From: Holosporales bacterium | GTDB lineage: Bacteria; Pseudomonadota; Alphaproteobacteria; BNTO01 | Reading direction: 5' to 3' | NCBI GenBank assembly: GCA_031273545.1 | Contig: JAISRQ010000011.1 | Coordinates: 1-6,813, forward strand | Length of the DNA: 6,813 bases | In this document: positions 6,051 to 6,813 of the stretch, in pieces | Layout: each line of letters opens with the position of its first letter | Position numbering within the stretch: position 1 is the stretch's first letter | Made by a program: the position numbers and the translations under genes | Notes under the pieces: generated by a model | Databases searched by the model: none | The model's input: only the letters and a program-made list of their open reading frames with translations | Told to the model about the DNA's origin: nothing

Positions 6051-6813
6051 ATGATGTTAAAAATGCGCAAATACTTAGGTCTATTGACTTGTTCTTTCGT
6101 GTGCATTCCATTTTCAAATGTAATGACAGAACCACAATCTCGTGGCTCATCTCAAGGTTCACCCCGTGGCTCATCTCAAGGTTCACCTCATGATCTATAC
6201 CATGATGTAAATGTCCGTTTTTTGAACGAAGCAAGGCGCGCAAGTGGGTTGCTTCATTTTCTAAAGGGGACTCAACACCAGTTATATCAGGATCAGAGAG
6301 CATACTTACTGTTTGTGATCTCGTTGTGGGAGTCTGCTCGATATTTGTTCGAGAGCGTGTTGCACGTGAAATATGACTCCAGACTTGGAGATTCGGATAT
6401 TGCGCTGTGGAATGTCGTTCTTTTTTCAATAAACAGCTTACTAAAATTAAGCGAGGACAATTTTGGCATATCCGGAAGTATCGTTGATGCAGAATGGAAC
6501 ATTGACGGCATGCTAGACGATATAATACAAAACGAGGCCGAGTCTGAAGATAAGCTTAGCAAAGCAGTTCTGTTACTTGCATTAGGCGCGAAACCAAGCA
6601 GAGAGACAGTCAAGTATTTGGAAAGAAGAGAAGGCGGCGCAATTAATGCGGATATATCGAAGGTGTATCACAACGTGTTGAATTCTGGCGCGCTAGAATA
6701 TGTATCGAAGGATCCGGCTGTTTATTTGTCCGAGGAGTCGTTTTATTGGAACAGTCCTTATAGCGACTTAGCCGCACTTAAGTTTGAGACGGGGAGCGGA
6801 GCTGGAGACGGAC
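6051..6813 (+). CDS. Exported protein of unknown function, 3' end outside window
   Basis: I do not recognise this protein. The frame is open for 254 codons to the right edge with no stop. It begins MMLKMRKYLGLLTCSFVCI, a basic start then a hydrophobic core, so a signal peptide of about 22-26 residues is likely; no canonical lipobox is present. AAGGG (6042-6046) lies 4 nt before the first ATG and 7 nt before the second at 6054, so 6054 may be the true start. After the signal come two identical octapeptides, RGSSQGSP (residues 31-46), forming a flexible linker. A mainly helical, acidic body follows, with amphipathic stretches such as YLLFVISLWESARYLFESVL (85-104) and LWNVVLFSINSLLKL. The stretch LLLALGAKPS (about residue 175) vaguely recalls an ankyrin helix, but no repeat is evident. 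The gene follows the tolC terminator and has its own upstream region. It could be a periplasmic, surface or secreted host-directed protein; nothing seen decides this. Confidence 0.7.
   Translation, partial: MMLKMRKYLGLLTCSFVCIPFSNVMTEPQSRGSSQGSPRGSSQGSPHDLYHDVNVRFLNEARRASGLLHFLKGTQHQLYQDQRAYLLFVISLWESARYLFESVLHVKYDSRLGDSDIALWNVVLFSINSLLKLSEDNFGISGSIVDAEWNIDGMLDDIIQNEAESEDKLSKAVLLLALGAKPSRETVKYLERREGGAINADISKVYHNVLNSGALEYVSKDPAVYLSEESFYWNSPYSDLAALKFETGSGAGDG
6141..6188 (+). repeat. Tandem 24-bp repeat, two copies
   Basis: Two adjacent 24-bp units (6141-6164 and 6165-6188) are identical except for the last base (C or T, silent). Each encodes RGSSQGSP. The near-identity points to a recent duplication, and the unit length keeps the frame, so copy number could vary between strains without loss of the protein. 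Confidence 0.9.

Noticed and set aside
6049..6613. Two minus-strand open frames opposite the unknown exported gene
   Set aside because: Both are antisense to a frame with a signal peptide and ribosome site that stays open to the window edge; neither has a signal of its own.

Overview
The window looks like a piece of an alphaproteobacterial chromosome, most plausibly from a host-associated lineage of the Rickettsiales/Holosporales kind. The reasons are a divergent AddB-type (not RecBCD-type) recombination nuclease, a TolC-family outer membrane protein, an exported Sel1-repeat protein, a moderate-to-low GC content (low-to-mid 40s percent by eye) with AT-rich gaps, and many short in-frame tandem repeats inside genes. 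The taxonomic placement is an inference from protein style; no sequence search was possible. I see no RNA gene, insertion sequence, CRISPR array or prophage gene.

Layout. At 1-590 (minus strand, running off the left edge) is the 5' part of a Sel1-repeat protein with an N-terminal hydrophobic export segment and a good sigma-70-like promoter at 630-659. At 803-3691 (minus) is a 962-residue AddB-like protein with an intact C-terminal PD-(D/E)XK nuclease motif, interrupted at four places by short tandem-repeat insertions. A 344-bp AT-rich divergent intergenic region (3692-4035) follows, carrying a likely tolC promoter, a dyad over its -35 region and a leader hairpin. At 4036-5826 (plus) is a complete TolC-family outer membrane channel protein, closed by a strong intrinsic terminator at 5881-5914. 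At 6051-6813 (plus, running off the right edge) is the first 254 codons of an exported protein that I do not recognise, with a perfect 24-bp (8-codon) duplication just after its signal sequence.

How they work together. The genes do not form one operon: addB and tolC are divergent, and tolC is separated from the last gene by a terminator. AddB would act in the cytoplasm with an AddA partner that is not in the window. TolC would be the outer membrane exit of a type I secretion or efflux system whose inner membrane parts are also elsewhere. The Sel1 protein and the unknown protein are both predicted to be exported, so three of the four genes concern the envelope or the outside of the cell. The clearest theme is coding-sequence plasticity: repeats with units of 21, 21, 36 and 24 bp, all multiples of three, plus two G7 tracts and one A9 tract within coding regions. 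I do not see convincing evidence for a wholly new multi-gene system; the unknown exported protein and the repeat-loaded AddB are the best candidates for novelty.
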